A stretch of 64,000 bases of DNA from Glebionis coronaria (GCA_025667525.1 CM046876.1:479466557-479530556); one strand, 5' to 3'; positions 1 to 14,028 are shown, numbered from the stretch's first letter. Made by a program: numbers and translations. The notes: generated by a model not told the origin, from the letters alone.

Positions 1-642
1 CATAAAATAATTGGGTTTTATTATTTTATTCATTTTTTCAAAACTCCCTTCCTCGTTCTTCCTCATGTGTGACGAAACCACCACAAAACCTCCATTAAAA
101 TTTCTTAAAAACTCCCAAATAACTCAAATCAATTAATTCCAACTCAAGGGTTTCATCCAACCTTCATCTATCTTCAATTAATTATAAGTATTTCCATTTA
201 ATTTCATCTAATTTGTTATAGGGTTTTTAATTTTATAATTGAGGATTTTTAAAATTAAAATGAATTAGACTCAAATTAGGAATGTGGGTATCCATAATTT
301 AATTACTATAATTCCGAAAGGTTTAAATTCCATGAATTCCATAAACCTCAACTACTAAAAAATACGAAATTGACCAAATAATTTGGTTTAATCTTGTAAT
401 TATTATGAACCCTTTAACGGATTGGTAATTGCATTTTTAATGTTGACCTAAAAACGATTTTTGAAAAACTAATTTTCAAATTCAATATCGACGTGTATGG
501 TTCATATGCATTTGTCAATAGTGAAATTTTTACATTATGAACATAGGAATGATGGAATTATCTTTTGATTAGTCACTTTGTTGATTAACTACATTCCTAT
601 GAATTTGAAAAATATTAACAATAATTTTACAAATAGTGATTT
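1..642. other. AT-rich stretch, no gene seen
   Basis: No sustained open frame, RNA gene or clear repeat was found. It lies directly upstream of the decayed retroelement ORF and could be its 5' flank, but nothing in the sequence proves that. Confidence 0.4.
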
Positions 643-1876
643 GTGGATATTTTGCTTGTTATATGTACTAAAATGCCTTCAGAAATTCAAAAAGACCACC
701 AGAAAACCAGTGTTTATATGCCTAAACTCTTAGAGTCTTGTCCTGTCATTGTCCTCATAAACACCTTTCGTTCCCTTGAAAAACGTTTCTTTCACGAGGG
801 TCGTATTGTATGTCCGGATATTGATGGGTACACTTATACTCGTTCGATGTTCAAGCATATTGATTTTGATTGTTTGCTTGACATCAGTGAGCCAATATAT
901 CCTCAATTCATTTTTTTAGTTCTTTAGTCTTTTTGCCATCTTTTACAACTATAATGGCATGTTCATTAGGTTTTCCATTCAAGGTCAACCTATCTCGTAC
1001 TCTCTTGATGAATTTAGGTCGGTTCATCGACACTTGGAGATCCGACTCCTTGATCGCGACTCATGACAATGACTTTTATGACACCCAAATTCCCGACCTA
1101 TCGAATATCACCCTAACTATCTCAAAACCCCATGAGGGTCCGGTCCTTCGTATCAGTCAAGGAGAAGTTCGTGAATTGTCTCTTTGGGAATTACTAAAAG
1201 TCGAACTTAATGATTGTATGTTGCCATTAGCCGAAAACATTAGGAAGAATACATTTTGTCTTGGTGGAAATCACGATCACACACCCGCATGTCTTGCACA
1301 CAATATGTATTGTGTCGTGCATTCCATCCCATACAATTTCGCGTACTTCATCACTAGAAGGATCAACTTTGTCATATCCAAGCCAAAAACAAACCTTCCT
1401 TATATCATGCTCCTCACTCGCCTGTTCAAAATGGTTGATCATGACTTCCTTAACCTTTGTTTATTCTTCTATCACCGATTTGAACGTGTGATGCTTCCTA
1501 TTCAAAGGAACCGTCCATGTAAAACTAGGAGTGACGTTGGTACAAGGAGAAACGTTCATCGGGAAGTCGCCTATGATGTTGGGCAAGAGTCATCTTCATT
1601 TCATCATGATGATGAAGGTGTACCTAGTGCCAGCGTAGGTTCCCCGAGTGACTCCTCACCATAATTATACACTTACATTGATGGTTTAACCCAAATATCT
1701 CCTCCTCAATCTTCCAACACTCGCGATATTCCTCGATACTTATACCTTAAGCACCTTTATCGCTAATACCTTGAAACCCATGAGGATGTTTGTGAGCACT
1801 GGGAGGAACACAAGGTCATCGTTCAAGAGAATTGGAAAAATTCTTAGGAGCTTGGGAAAGAAGAAATGAATCTTCT
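643..1876 (+). pseudogene. Decayed plant retroelement-type ORF
   Basis: The coding trace runs through several frames. Frame 1 covers 643-927. A short piece in frame 2 (935-1064) contains FYNYNGMFIRFSIQGQP. From about 1064 the trace is in frame 3. After a TAA near 1662 the frame-3 reading continues (YIDGLTQISPPQ, then THEDVCEHWEEHK) with further TAA and TAG codons to about 1876. The stretch CLAHNMYCVVHSIPYNFAYF followed by LPYIMLLTRLF resembles the conserved core of plant retroelement-associated proteins with an 'LAHMLYC...LPYGMLLTRLF' pattern; that family match is from memory. At least two frameshifts and three stops make it non-functional. No protease, reverse transcriptase or integrase is seen beside it, so the parent element is unknown. 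Confidence 0.45.
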
Positions 1877-2173
1877 TTGAAGATTTGTGATTGGGTTGTA
1901 GTTTTAGTTATCTTAACTTTCACTTATTTTTAGTTTATGCTTATTGCTTACTTGAGCTAATTGTTTGGATTAATTTTTAATCCATTATGTGTTCATGTTG
2001 TTGGTTATCCAAATTACATGTTTATGTGCATTTCTTATTGCCTAGTTATTTAGATTTTGGTGGTTAATCTCTTTAGGCTAAACATATAAAATTTGGAAAA
2101 TCTAGAACTTTTAAACTTCTGGAACTTTTTCTTTCTAAACCTTATGTCTGCGGTTCCTTAAATATCCACGACT

Positions 2174-2175
<2 letters not shown>
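1877..2175. other. Non-coding flank between ORF remnant and TA array
   Basis: T-rich DNA with no open frame or repeat that I can support. It ends at the first TA microsatellite. Confidence 0.4.

Positions 2176-2262
<87 letters not shown>
2176..2262. repeat. (TA)n microsatellite, left array
   Basis: An uninterrupted run of TA dinucleotides. The Ile-Tyr 'ORFs' on both strands here are translations of the repeat, not genes. Confidence 0.97.
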
Positions 2263-2568
<306 letters not shown>

Positions 2569-2579
2569 TAGTTGCAAAA

Positions 2580-2596
2580 CCCGCCCGATGGGCGGG
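2580..2596 (-). other. Helitron 3' terminal hairpin
   Basis: CCCGCCC-GAT-GGGCGGG is a perfect 7-bp stem with a 3-base loop, 8 bases inside the CTAG terminus. In the Helitron family this palindrome is the rolling-circle termination signal. Confidence 0.88.
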
Positions 2597-3039
2597 TATG
2601 ACTTGTGATTTTTGTTTACATTTTTTATTTAGATAAATATTTGTTTGTAATTTTTAGAGCAGAATAAGAGTTATCCATTTTTATTTTATTATATTAGTTA
2701 CGTTGGAGATGGTTTTATGGTTGTGTTTTAATTCCTAATGAGCGAGTTTTACTGGTTATTGTCGTTTACTTTTTTGTAATTTTTTAAGCATAGTATGTTG
2801 GTAATACTTGTGAGTATTTAGAAATATAATAAATAATGGCTACTGAATTATCTATGCGGATAATAATGAACAGAAAAAAAATTGTGCTTTGTCTACTAAG
2901 TTAAGAGTTGTTCATTTTCTTTTATTTGCACACAAGATGTTAGAAGAAATGAAATTTAATAAATTATACGTTATTTATAAATTATATGCTTTTATTGCAA
3001 ATGCGAAATAAATTATCTTTATACACGGCTTTGAATTTG

Positions 3040-3270
3040 TGTATTTACCATTTTTATCACAACATAGAATCTTCAAACTATTTCTGCTCTTGGCCCTTGA
3101 GAGAACAACATACAATTGCAGCGGTTGAGCTAAAATTTGCCTCTAGATAAACAACTCAATTTTCGACAATGTGGCCTTGACTTTTATTTAATTGTCAGAG
3201 TAAAACAAACTGGAACAAAAACTGCCAAGGATTTAGTTTAAATGACATTTAATGTTCAACGGACTAATGG
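3040..3270 (-). pseudogene. Helitron RepHel helicase C-terminal remnant
   Basis: On the minus strand a segment around 3060-3125 reads QLYVVLSRAKSRNSLKILCC. This matches the conserved C-terminal motif of Helitron Pif1-type helicases (GQLYVALSRV.SR.GLK.L). About 80 bases upstream, in another frame, NKSQGHIVEN matches the helicase NKSQGQ motif. Stops and at least one frame change separate the two. RepHel normally nicks and unwinds DNA for rolling-circle transposition. The Rep endonuclease and the other helicase motifs were not found by eye. The position near the 3' terminus fits the usual Helitron order. Confidence 0.72.
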
Positions 3271-3993
3271 CCATATAGGATCGCCAATCACTTTCGACAC
3301 AAACTAAACTCATTATAATTGTAAGTTACAACCAACAATAATAGTTTCAGTCAGTTAAGTACATTACAATAATAGCAACATTAGCCACCATCGAATTACA
3401 TAAAACTAAAAAATAATAATAAAAATGTTATATATCAATCACAAATCTAAAAAGATTATGTGAAAAAATCATAATCAATTATTTTAATTTTTTTTACAAA
3501 TGTGTATATTTAAACAAAAAAAGAACAACTAAACATATTAGAAATATCACATATATAACTATTAAAAGATATAAAATATATTAATTTTGTAGACCAAAGT
3601 GAGGTGGCGTTGTTTTTTGGGTTCAGTTTTTTATACATGCAACTAAAAATCGCCGCAAACATTTGATTTTTAAAAATGTAGAAATCATCCCTTTGGTTTT
3701 TCAATTGGGGTTGTTTTTTGGTGTGATTTTTTTTTTGTTTTGGTTCGGTTTTACGATTTCATACTCACCCTCAATATACGATATTGTTCAAATAATACAA
3801 AATGAAGTACATTAATCAAAAAAACGTTCAATGTTTAAAGGATAGGAAAAAAAATTAAAAAATACAACAAAATGAGCTTGATGTGTTTGTGAAATGACCA
3901 TATTAAATATTTAACGTGTTTGTAAAATAAGTAATGTGAAACATTGGTAATTTGTAGTCACTAACAAAATCACAAGTATTTGTGCAAGGTGAT

Positions 3994-4113
3994 GTGAGTG
4001 ACCCTCTAACCTAAAGGTTGTGGGTTCAAGTCTCGGTTGAGACATGTATGATAAAAATTGTGAGATAGTTGGTGTGAGTTGTAAAAAATTGTCGTTCTAA
4101 AAAAAAAAAAAAA
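3994..4113 (+). mobile_element. Short tRNA-derived SINE inside the Helitron
   Basis: The 120-bp body contains a good RNA polymerase III B box, GGTTCAAGTCT at 4023-4033, and ends in an A-rich tail (about 4099-4113). It is flanked by 14-bp direct repeats that differ at one base: TTGTGCAAGGTGAT (3980-3993) and TTGTGCGAGGTGAT (4114-4127). B box, poly-A tail and target duplication together are the hallmarks of a SINE. The A box is less clear. It inserted after the Helitron acquired this sequence. Confidence 0.78.
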
Positions 4114-5847
4114 TTGTGCGAGGTGATTAACCACATTAACAAAATTGGTTACTGAAATTGTTCTATTTTTAAACCTATGTCATCATGGCTAATTATAATC
4201 CATTATCATGGAATTTAAATAAAAAAATAATTAAGTCGTAAAATATACTAATTTGATATGTGTACTCTCAAAAGTTGTACAATTAAGTGTTTCGTTATGC
4301 ACATTTTGATGACGTGTCATCTCTGAAAGGCTGATGTGTGGTACCATTTATAACATGACAAGTCATAAAAATATGCATATTAGCAAACTTATAAAAGTTC
4401 GTCGCTATTATACAACTTTTTAAAAATATACAGTACAAAATTAGTACATTTTGAAAAGTTCATTGATTCTATGACTTAATCTCTAAAAAATATTGTCTCA
4501 GTACAAATGGCCTCATGAGTAATATGTTGTACTATTCTGCTCATGTCACATGAATTAATATTTTGATTGAAATAACAAAACTATAAATTTGAAAGATTCT
4601 ATGTACCTTATGCACAAGTGCACATGAATTTCAATAGCATGTTTTTTCTGTTTTATGACCGAGACCGTAATAAGGCAGACTTACAATTTATTAAATACAT
4701 TGAGCTACTAATAAATCACTATTTCACTTGATGTCGCAACTGTTGGTTGGCAGTTTGCATAGTTATTTCTTCCATTCTCGCGCTAACATTTGAACTTGGT
4801 GACTTATACCATTTAATATGATATTACCTCCGCTGGATAAGATTTCTGATTTTTATCTTAAGAGAAAAAGTGAGATCACAATACAAACTTTGCCTCATCT
4901 AATTCCTTATTACGAATAATGACAGGTTATGGTGATACAGTGTTGCTAAGTGTTTCTAAAACATACGTTGTTTTAGAGTCCCTGAATTTAGCAGCAACAA
5001 TCTCAGTTGCACGTGATAGCATGCCTTCTGCATCTGAAAAAGAATAATTAAAAATATAATAAGAGTGAACTTGAACAGGAAAAGAGTACCTAACTGTCAA
5101 CAATTAAGACAAAAGAACAATGATCTAAAATACTTGACAAAATACTAAATGATGGGTGTATCAAAAGCAGATGTTAGGCTAGCTATGTAGATGCACCTAC
5201 TTTAACCGTCCAAGTTCATCTTTCGGAACCTAATTTTTCATAAATCGTTCAGCAATGTATATCGCTTTTCCTAAATAATAACAAAATAATTGAATAATAC
5301 CATTAAAAGAAAATTACACAAGTTACATAACATGCTTTTCAAGTAATTTTATCGTTTGGTAAGATATGACTACCACCAAGAAGAATCATCACTGCTATCT
5401 GAGCTCCCTAAGCATATAGTTTTCTTTGGTCTTGTTCTTGATAATAATACAGTGTTAATGAGCAACTATCTCTTTTGAAGTCTTTCAAACTAAATGATGC
5501 ATATAATTGCCAATTGTTTTTGTTTCTAGACATATATTGTTGTTAAATGAGCCTATCTCATACTATAAATTGTAAATACATTAATGATGTTGCATAACAA
5601 CTATATGAATATAGTGAGCACGTCCTCATTTTTTATCAAACATAAGATCGGGATATGTTCTAAGAAACTCAACCATAAATCTAAAAAGACAAAAAATATA
5701 ATAAAATGATATACATACCTTTTCTTACGAAAAAACCTCAGATGAAGCATCATAAGGAACTGAAGGCCAAGTTGCTGGCTTAGGCCAAGGTATCATGCTA
5801 AGTGAAGAACTATACCAAAAAGAGGAGAGAACCTGTGACAGGAACCT

Positions 5848-5972
5848 GTGGCATTACATGACGCAGCTAATGTCGGCCATCTGGTTGAACCTGTAGCATT
5901 ATATGACACAGCTAATGTGGCATTACATGACGCAGCTAACGTGGCATTACATGACGCAGCTAATGTGGGCCA
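5848..5972. repeat. 24-bp minisatellite, four diverged copies
   Basis: The unit begins GTGGCATTACATGACGCAGC. Two copies are separated by a short GGCCATCT-containing spacer, then three are tandem. On the plus strand each copy translates as VALHDAAN-like octapeptides, but no supported gene frame surrounds them. Confidence 0.8.
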
Positions 5973-8900
5973 TCTAGAAAAATACAAAATAACTGGTAGA
6001 AAATATGAGTTATAATGTAACTGTAAAAAAATATTGATTTAAAATTATCAGAAATTTGGAACCCCCTTATGATTATCAACATGAACATAAATTTGAGCAT
6101 ACCGAAAGAATGGACAATATTATTCACCTCAGTTTTCATCCCAGCTTGTAGTGACTTCAAAAAGTCATAGCTATTTCTCGTTCATATAGATTATCAAAGA
6201 GTCGATCATGTGAAAATTAATAATAGAATTCGTGGAAGGTCAAAATTAGTAACCTTCTTTAATGTTCTATGATAAAGATACGGAGGTCAGTTATCTGCAA
6301 GTAACCCCGCCAAACTCTGCTATTGAAAACAAAAGCAACTTATTGTAGCGTTTGGGCTAGCTTATCTTTCTTATTTTTGCTTGAACACACTTCTTCCATT
6401 GAAAAAATGAAGCATCATATTAAACTGATGCACCAACAATATAATTTCATGGAAAAACATGAGTTCATGATCACCTGTAGGAATAGTTTGATCTTCGTTT
6501 AGCCTTCATTAATTTGTTCTTTTAACAATGATAGCCAGACAAACATGACAAAATAATATATAAAAAGTCGGCAAATTGAGGTTATATCATTATTTAAAGG
6601 AGGCATCAGTTCGCACATAATAATGCGGTCACGAGCTTGATTATTAGATGTTTTATAAAAACAGATCCAATGCAATAGATTTTTTTTTAAGGGTTTTGCT
6701 AATGACAGCTCTAAAAAATTGAATTTTTATTACAATTGGTTGTAATGAATTATTTTAGCCGAACAGAATCAAGGGTTGATTGTTAATCCATATTTTTAGG
6801 GATTATCTCCACTTTTTTCAGAAAATCCATTCAATCATAATCATTCGTTAAGGACAACACTTAGGGCTGTCATTACACTTGTAGATGAGGTATCATGGCA
6901 ATGAAGTATATATAGCAGGTGACATGCTGAACAGATTTTGGATAAAGTTTTCCACCTTCAAAACTATTACCTTAAATTCTGAGTAATCCTTAACCACAAA
7001 TAAAGTGTTTTTGTCATGTCTCATGTACTCTTCTGCAACTTCTCTCTTAACACATCCATAACTGAACCCAATGTAAAGTTAGCTTCCGCATAAAATGCTC
7101 CGAACATGATTGTACCTAGCAAGACGTTCAGACCCGCATAGTATTTTGGTATTGATTTATCCTTGTTGAGTCTGACTATATTTTATACAATCAGTACTAA
7201 TTGTGACTTGAGATGCTAGATTAACAGGAAGAACTATAGACCCTGTTTAAAGACAAAATAATTTGTAGCTATCGGTATTCAGGAAAGCTAATAATTCACA
7301 ATGAGGCCTTATATGAGTATATGACACAAATGTTGTCACTTACACATGATATTTACTATCATGTGAAAAAATGCATCTTAATCAAAAAACAAAAGTACCA
7401 CCTACTAATGTTAAAATCAAATATTTACATGTATGGTTAGTTTGTGTAACACTGATTATGGTTTTAACAGGTCAAAAGCTTTTAGTGTTTAGCATATAAA
7501 ATGAAACCTCGTTTGGCAAGGAGTGTTTTGTGTTTTATTGAAATGCCACTTTAAAAAGCGTTTAGGTTTTTACGACATATTATATATTATATTATAATCA
7601 CATATATAGCTACGATTTCCAAACATGTTTTTAAATAAACAGCGACGGGCTGCTATGATAGCGCTAGTTTTGTCAAACATACTCCTACATAAATTTATCA
7701 TGCAGATCTACTCACAGTATAATCGAACTCGATTTTTTGTTTATTTGGTAGCTACTTTTATATGAGTTGTTGTTTAAGTTATACACTAAGTCATTAATTG
7801 TTGATGTTGGTAACAAATAGTAATAACATTTCTTAGAACCATTCATCTTTTCTAATCGACTAAACCGCCTATCCAGTGTCATCAATGTTTTTTTTTTGAC
7901 AATACTAATATATTATGTTCAGGAATAAAAATACAATACTAAATTATTTTTTAATAAATTTGATAATGATATTTTATTAAACCTTAACGGATCAGGCCGA
8001 TCCCCCAACAACAATTTCTAAAAGGATCATGTAATCTTAAAATTCAATTATGTATTATAATACCAGTTATTTTCAGTTCCAGTTAAATAGAAGACATATG
8101 TCTTCTGAGAGTTGCAGCTTGTAATACCAGATATGTAAGTATGACAGTTCTAAACTGAAACATTGATTTGTGTATGATGAACCTTACAATGTCAGGATGG
8201 TATATTTTAATAAGAAACCAAACCTGTAAAGACAAAATTAGAAGATCACAATAGGAACCTCCCAAAAGCTCTGCACAAAGAAAGATGGCAGTGACCCTCT
8301 AGGCTTGGTTTGTTGTTGAGTGAAAAAACAATAAAAGGGCGCCTTCAGGGAACGAACGGAAACTGCAAATTGACAAAAATAAGTCAAAATTTATGATTGA
8401 TAACCCTTTGTTAAAGATCTTCATCTACTTTATACAAAAATAAAAATCTTTAAAAATGAGTGTGTCAAACAATAAGTTGTGCTACAGACTCTAATTTGTT
8501 TCAGTTTCATAGATGATACTCAAAAATAAATTGAAAAAAGCAGCCAAAAAAAGGAGTACGAACAGGGTACATCAGAATGCTTATTTCGAAGTGCTTTATC
8601 AGCACTGAAAATAAGCATGAAGCAACTACTTATTAATATTAGAGTGACTTTTTACTTCATAATAAGCATATAAGAAGTCTCATTCAAACACCTAAATGTT
8701 ATTGCTAATATGCTTTAGCTAAAAGCAGATAAGCACTTAAATAATCATTTGCAAACACCCCTAAATATTTGCTGATATATTCTTAGAAGATCAAACAGCC
8801 TATGGTTTTCTTTCAGTTATACAGTGTAATCTTATTTCAGATGTATAACATATGGTGCCCTATAAACCTGACCTATTAACGCCATATGCAGAAGCAACAG

Positions 8901-9309
8901 CCCCATATGGATTTGATGCAAAGCCGCTATAGACACCATGAGGGATGTAATTTGGAAGTCGTGATGCATGGTAGGAATTAGCCGTAGCGCGCTTTTTTCA
9001 CTTTGAGGCTTCGTGAATACCACTTCAAGATACATAGACCTGCACATAATAGTAAGATGGTCATTCCACTAAAACTAAAAACCAGGTCCAACGAACCAAT
9101 ATTGCACTTTTTTATCAAGTGAAATACTTCCATAGGCATTAAAATAAGTACAATGAACAAAGTATAATGTGAAATTTGACAGTATCTACTATATATTTCG
9201 TTTTCACAAAACATATACACAAAGTTAACCTAAGCAGGTCACACTTCAAGCTCAATAACTTGCTCAGTTATGCGATTACAGTTCTGTGTCCATCTGTTTT
9301 CCTTGCATA

Positions 9310-9558
9310 GGGTATGTTTGGCGAAAGTAACTGGTGCTGGAACTGGAGATGGTGCTGGAGATGGAGATGGTGTTGGAGATTATAAAAAGAGACTATTATT
9401 AAAAGTTACATGAGTCAGCTTTTGATTTTGATAGATTATGGAAGATTATCTTTTTTATAATCTCTTATAAGCTGCTATGCCAAACAAAGATTGTTTTTTA
9501 ATTGACTTTTTTTTTAAATAATCACAATCTTTTCGTAAGCTTGGTGCCAAACATACCC
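9310..9558. mobile_element. MITE with perfect 13-bp terminal inverted repeats
   Basis: It starts GGGTATGTTTGGC (9310-9322) and ends GCCAAACATACCC (9546-9558). The 249-bp body is non-coding and holds a GGTGCTGGAGAT-type microrepeat. ATA lies directly outside both ends, a possible 3-bp target duplication that would suit a PIF/Harbinger-like element. A hAT-like origin is possible, but no 8-bp duplication is seen. Confidence 0.75.
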
Positions 9559-12426
9559 ATAGTAAGAACAAAAAATTCAGTCTTGAACATTTATATTATA
9601 TTTCCACCCTTAGCATCATCATAATTATAAAGAGCATAAACTAATCTAAAATTCATACCATTTCCATTATGATGCAAGCCGTTAAACTGATTGGATCTTG
9701 AAGCTAATTACATGATCAACTATACGTTAGCATGTTTCAACTCAACTGATGAAATTTAAAAAGCGACATATGGTTAAGGTAGACAAAGACATGTTTTGTT
9801 AGCTTTTTTGCGTGGCTTGGATATTGTGTTGATCGAGGGTGTTCGAACGTATGTTTTTTGCAGTTTGCATTTGGTTTTAGGGTGACTCAACCCCATTCTC
9901 ATGTAACTAACACTATATTTCATTTATCAAATTACCAGGTATCGCAACCTTAACCCCCCAAAAAACATAAGAAGGCTAGCCACACTCACCTTTCAACCAA
10001 CTGATGATCGAGGTCAACCACTCTTCCAGGCTGCAAAAACAATTAAATATGTAATGACAGTAGATAACTCAAATGTAATGATCCTCAAATGAGAAAGCAT
10101 GTAGATTATTTTAATGCAACCCCACAACTCAGAAAAGTTCTAGTTCAATATCGCTGTAAACTTGCATCATAAAGCACATAAAATGTACAATGTTATAGGC
10201 ACAAAGAGTTCTGACTACACCATGTTTCCCTATTGTGAAGTCTCGTATTGTGAAAAAACAAAAAGTAATTTGATACTCCATTTACAGTGTGCAATATAGT
10301 TGGACTACAAAATTGATACAATCAATTGGTTACATAATGTACCTGAAAGCCGCATCACATGCATCTACCAATATTTACAGCCGACGATACTTAGCTATTT
10401 TGTATGCCAGCGAACACGTGACAGACGTCACACCTATTTTCACACTTTAGCCTTATAGATTATTGACCATGCACCTATTGCCCCATTCTCATAAGGCTCG
10501 TCCTTTTTATTTACCTAACTTTATATTTTAAATAAGTCGAAACACCCCTGAAGAAATACAATAAGGTAAAAAGTTAAGGTCACAATGTTGGTAGATACGA
10601 TAGCGGGATGCTGTATGATTCTCTAAGCACACCAAGTATCAGTGATATTATTTGGTCTCTGTGATACATCTCTATCTACATACCTGGCCGCAATCAAAGC
10701 TTCTTTGCCCATGCTCTCTTCATCATATGCTCCCTTTAAAGTCCGATCCACTGTCTCAAATGCAATCATAAATGCATAATATTTTATCACTGACACAATA
10801 TACAAACAAAAAATAATTAAATGTGATAAATTGTACAATTAAATTTAATGATAATGTAAATGTACAATTTATGATGGCCAATTAAATTAAAAAAAATGAT
10901 GGCAAACTGCTTGACCATATATAATTATATTATGAAGTGATCTTATCATAAAGTTATAAACCTTGAAGCTCCAACATTGTATAAATTATGTTCGGGTTGT
11001 CATTAAAGTTAATATTAACATCATACCAATAAATTTGATGCATATAAATGAAGTGATCTTACCTGCTTTACAGAGAGAGTGATCTTTTTTGTCCAATAGA
11101 AATTCCAATTCAAGCTAAAAATAAACATTGAAACAGATTCTTATGATGTGAAAAGTTTAGAGTCAAATGATCAATTTATCATGATCCGTAATAATCATAT
11201 ATATTTTCCAAACAAATTTTAGGAGAAAGAAGCAGATCCAAACACTATTAGCTAAAAAATCATTTTATCAAAGCTAATTAAAAGTGAGTGCCTTTCCTAT
11301 TCGATGTGCAGAACCTCGACGCAAAGTCCAAAGTCATTACTATTTGTTTGACCAGTTTCCGGTTAACCTAAAGAGAATGATTATATTAAAACTCATGCTT
11401 TAAAGTGTATCTTATAAAACTTTTATGAAAGACATATATGATAAGCATAAAGCAAACCTGACCGATAAGGAGCTTGGCGAGTAAAGCGTTTGGAAAGGTT
11501 GTTGGATCTTAAATACGGTCACTCTACATGATCTCATATACCCTATGTAACCAAACATCAGAACCTTGCTGCAACTCAAACATCAGAAGTTTTTCTTTCA
11601 ACGTATTAAACAAAAAATAGAACCTTCATCGATCCATTCATAAGTAAATGGGTGTGTGGCTACCAACCTGAACTACCTTCTATATGTATAACTCAACGCT
11701 ATGCACGCCGACTGATGAAGTGGGCTTGTCGCAACACTAAAACATATAAAAAGAGGTTACTTTAATAGAGATCAGGGATTCCAAATTCAAAACCCTGTAA
11801 ACTCTTACTGAAAATCACCTCCGGTAATAGATAAATGATCTTAGCTTCTACCCCCGTCAGCATCAATCTTTCAATAAATTGTCAACATGCTTTGAAAGAA
11901 TAATAAGAACAAATTAGGAAACATTTACATGATTTAATAATAATAACAACATATACAATTAACAATCAAAAGATAATAATAACAGAAACATGTACATGAT
12001 CATTGGTTCATGAGGAGGAGTTTTGTCGTGGTTTTTCATACTAATAATGGATGCTTTTTTCGCAATAGAGAAATAACGAATGATGGATACCTACAACGAC
12101 CATAAATCAAGATTGAAATGACAAAAAAAAAACCAAACTAAAACAAAATTATCATAGCAGATTGAGAAATTTTGTAAGAAAACATGAACCTTTAACATAA
12201 TCCCAATAACAGCCTTCTATGGTGATGGATCGTGTAGGTGATGGATCGTGAAATAGAATAGGGTTTTGGTCTTATTTTTTTGCGAATGACGATGATTGGT
12301 GATGTAGGTTTTTTTGACCGGGTTATGAAACAGGGCCTGGGTAACAAACATTTAGCCCGGCAAGAATGCTGACGTGGCTTTATAGAATGCTTATGTGGCA
12401 TATCCCTCCTCTTATATATAATGTAG

Positions 12427-12429
<3 letters not shown>

Positions 12430-12516
<87 letters not shown>
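12430..12516. repeat. (TA)n microsatellite, right of the Helitron
   Basis: A TA run with one ACACA interruption near 12452. It is the continuation of the array at 2452-2567 that the Helitron split. Confidence 0.95.
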
Positions 12517-12518
<2 letters not shown>

Positions 12519-14028
12519 AACCGTGGGATAAATATCGAACATTGGGTTATTTTCTCGAACAAAATCTTCCTCTTTCACTGTTCTTTCTAAATTTTTATAA
12601 ACACGGTCAAAAAGTTTTCTAAACATTAGATTTTCCACTAAAAGCATGACATACTTTATGTTATAATATAATCATTTTAAACCAATTCCTACTTTGGGTT
12701 ACTTCCTCCTCTTTTATAAACAAATCATCCTCTTCCGTTTTTTTCATCCTTCATATTTCTAAACCTTAAACCTTCTTAACCATGGTGTCCACAAGATCAT
12801 CCTCCTTCATGAAAAACTCCTCAACCAAGAAAAGCCTTAAAATTAATATTAAGATACTTAAAATAGGTTCTTGCTCTTATACCTCTAAACCTAAGAAAGA
12901 AATGAATCATTTACATATACTCATTTCTTCTTCACCTTCTCCACCTCTTACACCATGCAAGACTTATTCAACCTTTGGTACTAACCATTCTTATGGTTAT
13001 ACCTCCTCTTTATTTCAACTAGAATGAATGAGTTTTCTTCAACCTTCTCTCCAAGTCCTTCACCTATCTTCCCATTGGACACCATGTAACCTCCTCCTCC
13101 TCCTAACACCCCTCCTCTGAGTGTTCTGGGTTACCACCCTTTGGTTGACCCTTACCTTTTCACCTTCTTAGAGGCACATGGAAAAAATGTCCATGTTGTC
13201 TTTATAACAACTATCTCATCCACTCCCTTAGAGTGGAAATGTATGCATTACGCGCAAGGATGGAGCATATCTTTATGTCCATTTTTCTCCTTCTCCTCCA
13301 CCTATGGGGTGAGATGAAGATCTTTTTAAATAGATTTTTAAAAGAAGTTGAACCTTAGAGATCATCATACCTTAAGATTTGAATAACTAGCCTTTTAAGT
13401 TAGTTGTTTTTATTTCTTGAATTAGTCTTTCTTTCTTTGTTGTACCTTTTAATACATGAGTTTTCATGTATTACTATTAGTGCTTTTGGTTCTTTTCTTA
13501 TATGTTGATTTTTTTCTCTTCTCACATCTTAATCAACTTTAATTAAATCTAAAATTGAACCGAATCCTATTGTCACCTCTAAATTGACTAAAGTGGATCA
13601 AAATGTTATATTAATATTTTTTCACCCTTTGTCAATATACTCTTTTTATGATTATGTTGCTTTTTATGCAACCTTAACATATCATATTGCTAATAGAGAT
13701 ATAAATCCAAAATTTGCTAAAATTTGAAAAATCTCTTTTCTTTTTCAAAGTTTGAAAAATCGTATTTGGACACCCACAGTTCGCGGTTCTTTAAATGAAC
13801 CAGCGGTTCATTATTGATAATGAACCGTGGAACTATTTAATGAACCGTGACCAGTTTGTCCAGTTTTTCGTTTTTGGTTCTTCTCGCTCTTTGACCAGTT
13901 TTCTTAAAGATTCCTTCTTTTCCCCTTTAACCCCAACATTTCTTGAAACTTTTGTTTAACCTTCTTCACCTTGCCTCCTCTATTTCTTTAAAATCCCCTT
14001 TCTTGGGTCATTTATTTCTCATCCTATC
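12517..14028. other. CT-rich decayed sequence, no supported gene
   Basis: A short open frame at 12782-13027 starts MVSTRSSSFMKNSSTKKSLK, but I cannot support it as a gene. GAACCGTGG-like words recur near 12520 and 13800, and a related CGGTTCC occurs near 2152, so the two flanks of the Helitron may be parts of one older element. Confidence 0.35.

Larger units (their letters stand above)
4935..11740 (-). pseudogene. Captured multi-exon host gene fragments (unidentified)
   Basis: Several short segments on the minus strand look like real exons with AG acceptor and GT donor sites. Approximate positions and reading: 11667-11740 (DKPTSSVGVHSVELYI), 11458-11570 (DPTTFPNALLAKLLIGQ), 11295-11370 (KLVKQIVMTLDFASRF), 11064-11114 (LELEFLLDKKDHSLCKA), 10686-10796 (AFETVDRTLKGAYDEES), 9987-10031 (PGRVVDLDHQLVER), 8874-9040 (SMYLEVVFTKPQSEK) and 4935-5034 (GMLSRATEIVAAKFRDSKTT). 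Joining 11064-11114 to 10686-10796 keeps the frame. Several stops look like CAG/CAA changed to TAG/TAA. I do not recognise the protein, and the pieces may come from more than one gene. Helitrons are known to capture host gene fragments. Confidence 0.42.

Noticed and set aside
5793..5987. Minus-strand ORF with ATLAASCN repeats
   Set aside because: Produced by a 24-bp minisatellite; no conserved flanking sequence.
8083..9220. Short minus-strand ORFs as independent genes
   Set aside because: They read through introns; only the spliced segments look protein-like.
12192..12647. ORFs with (IY)n tracts near the Helitron 5' end
   Set aside because: Translation of the TA array; the C-terminal part reads across the Helitron terminus.
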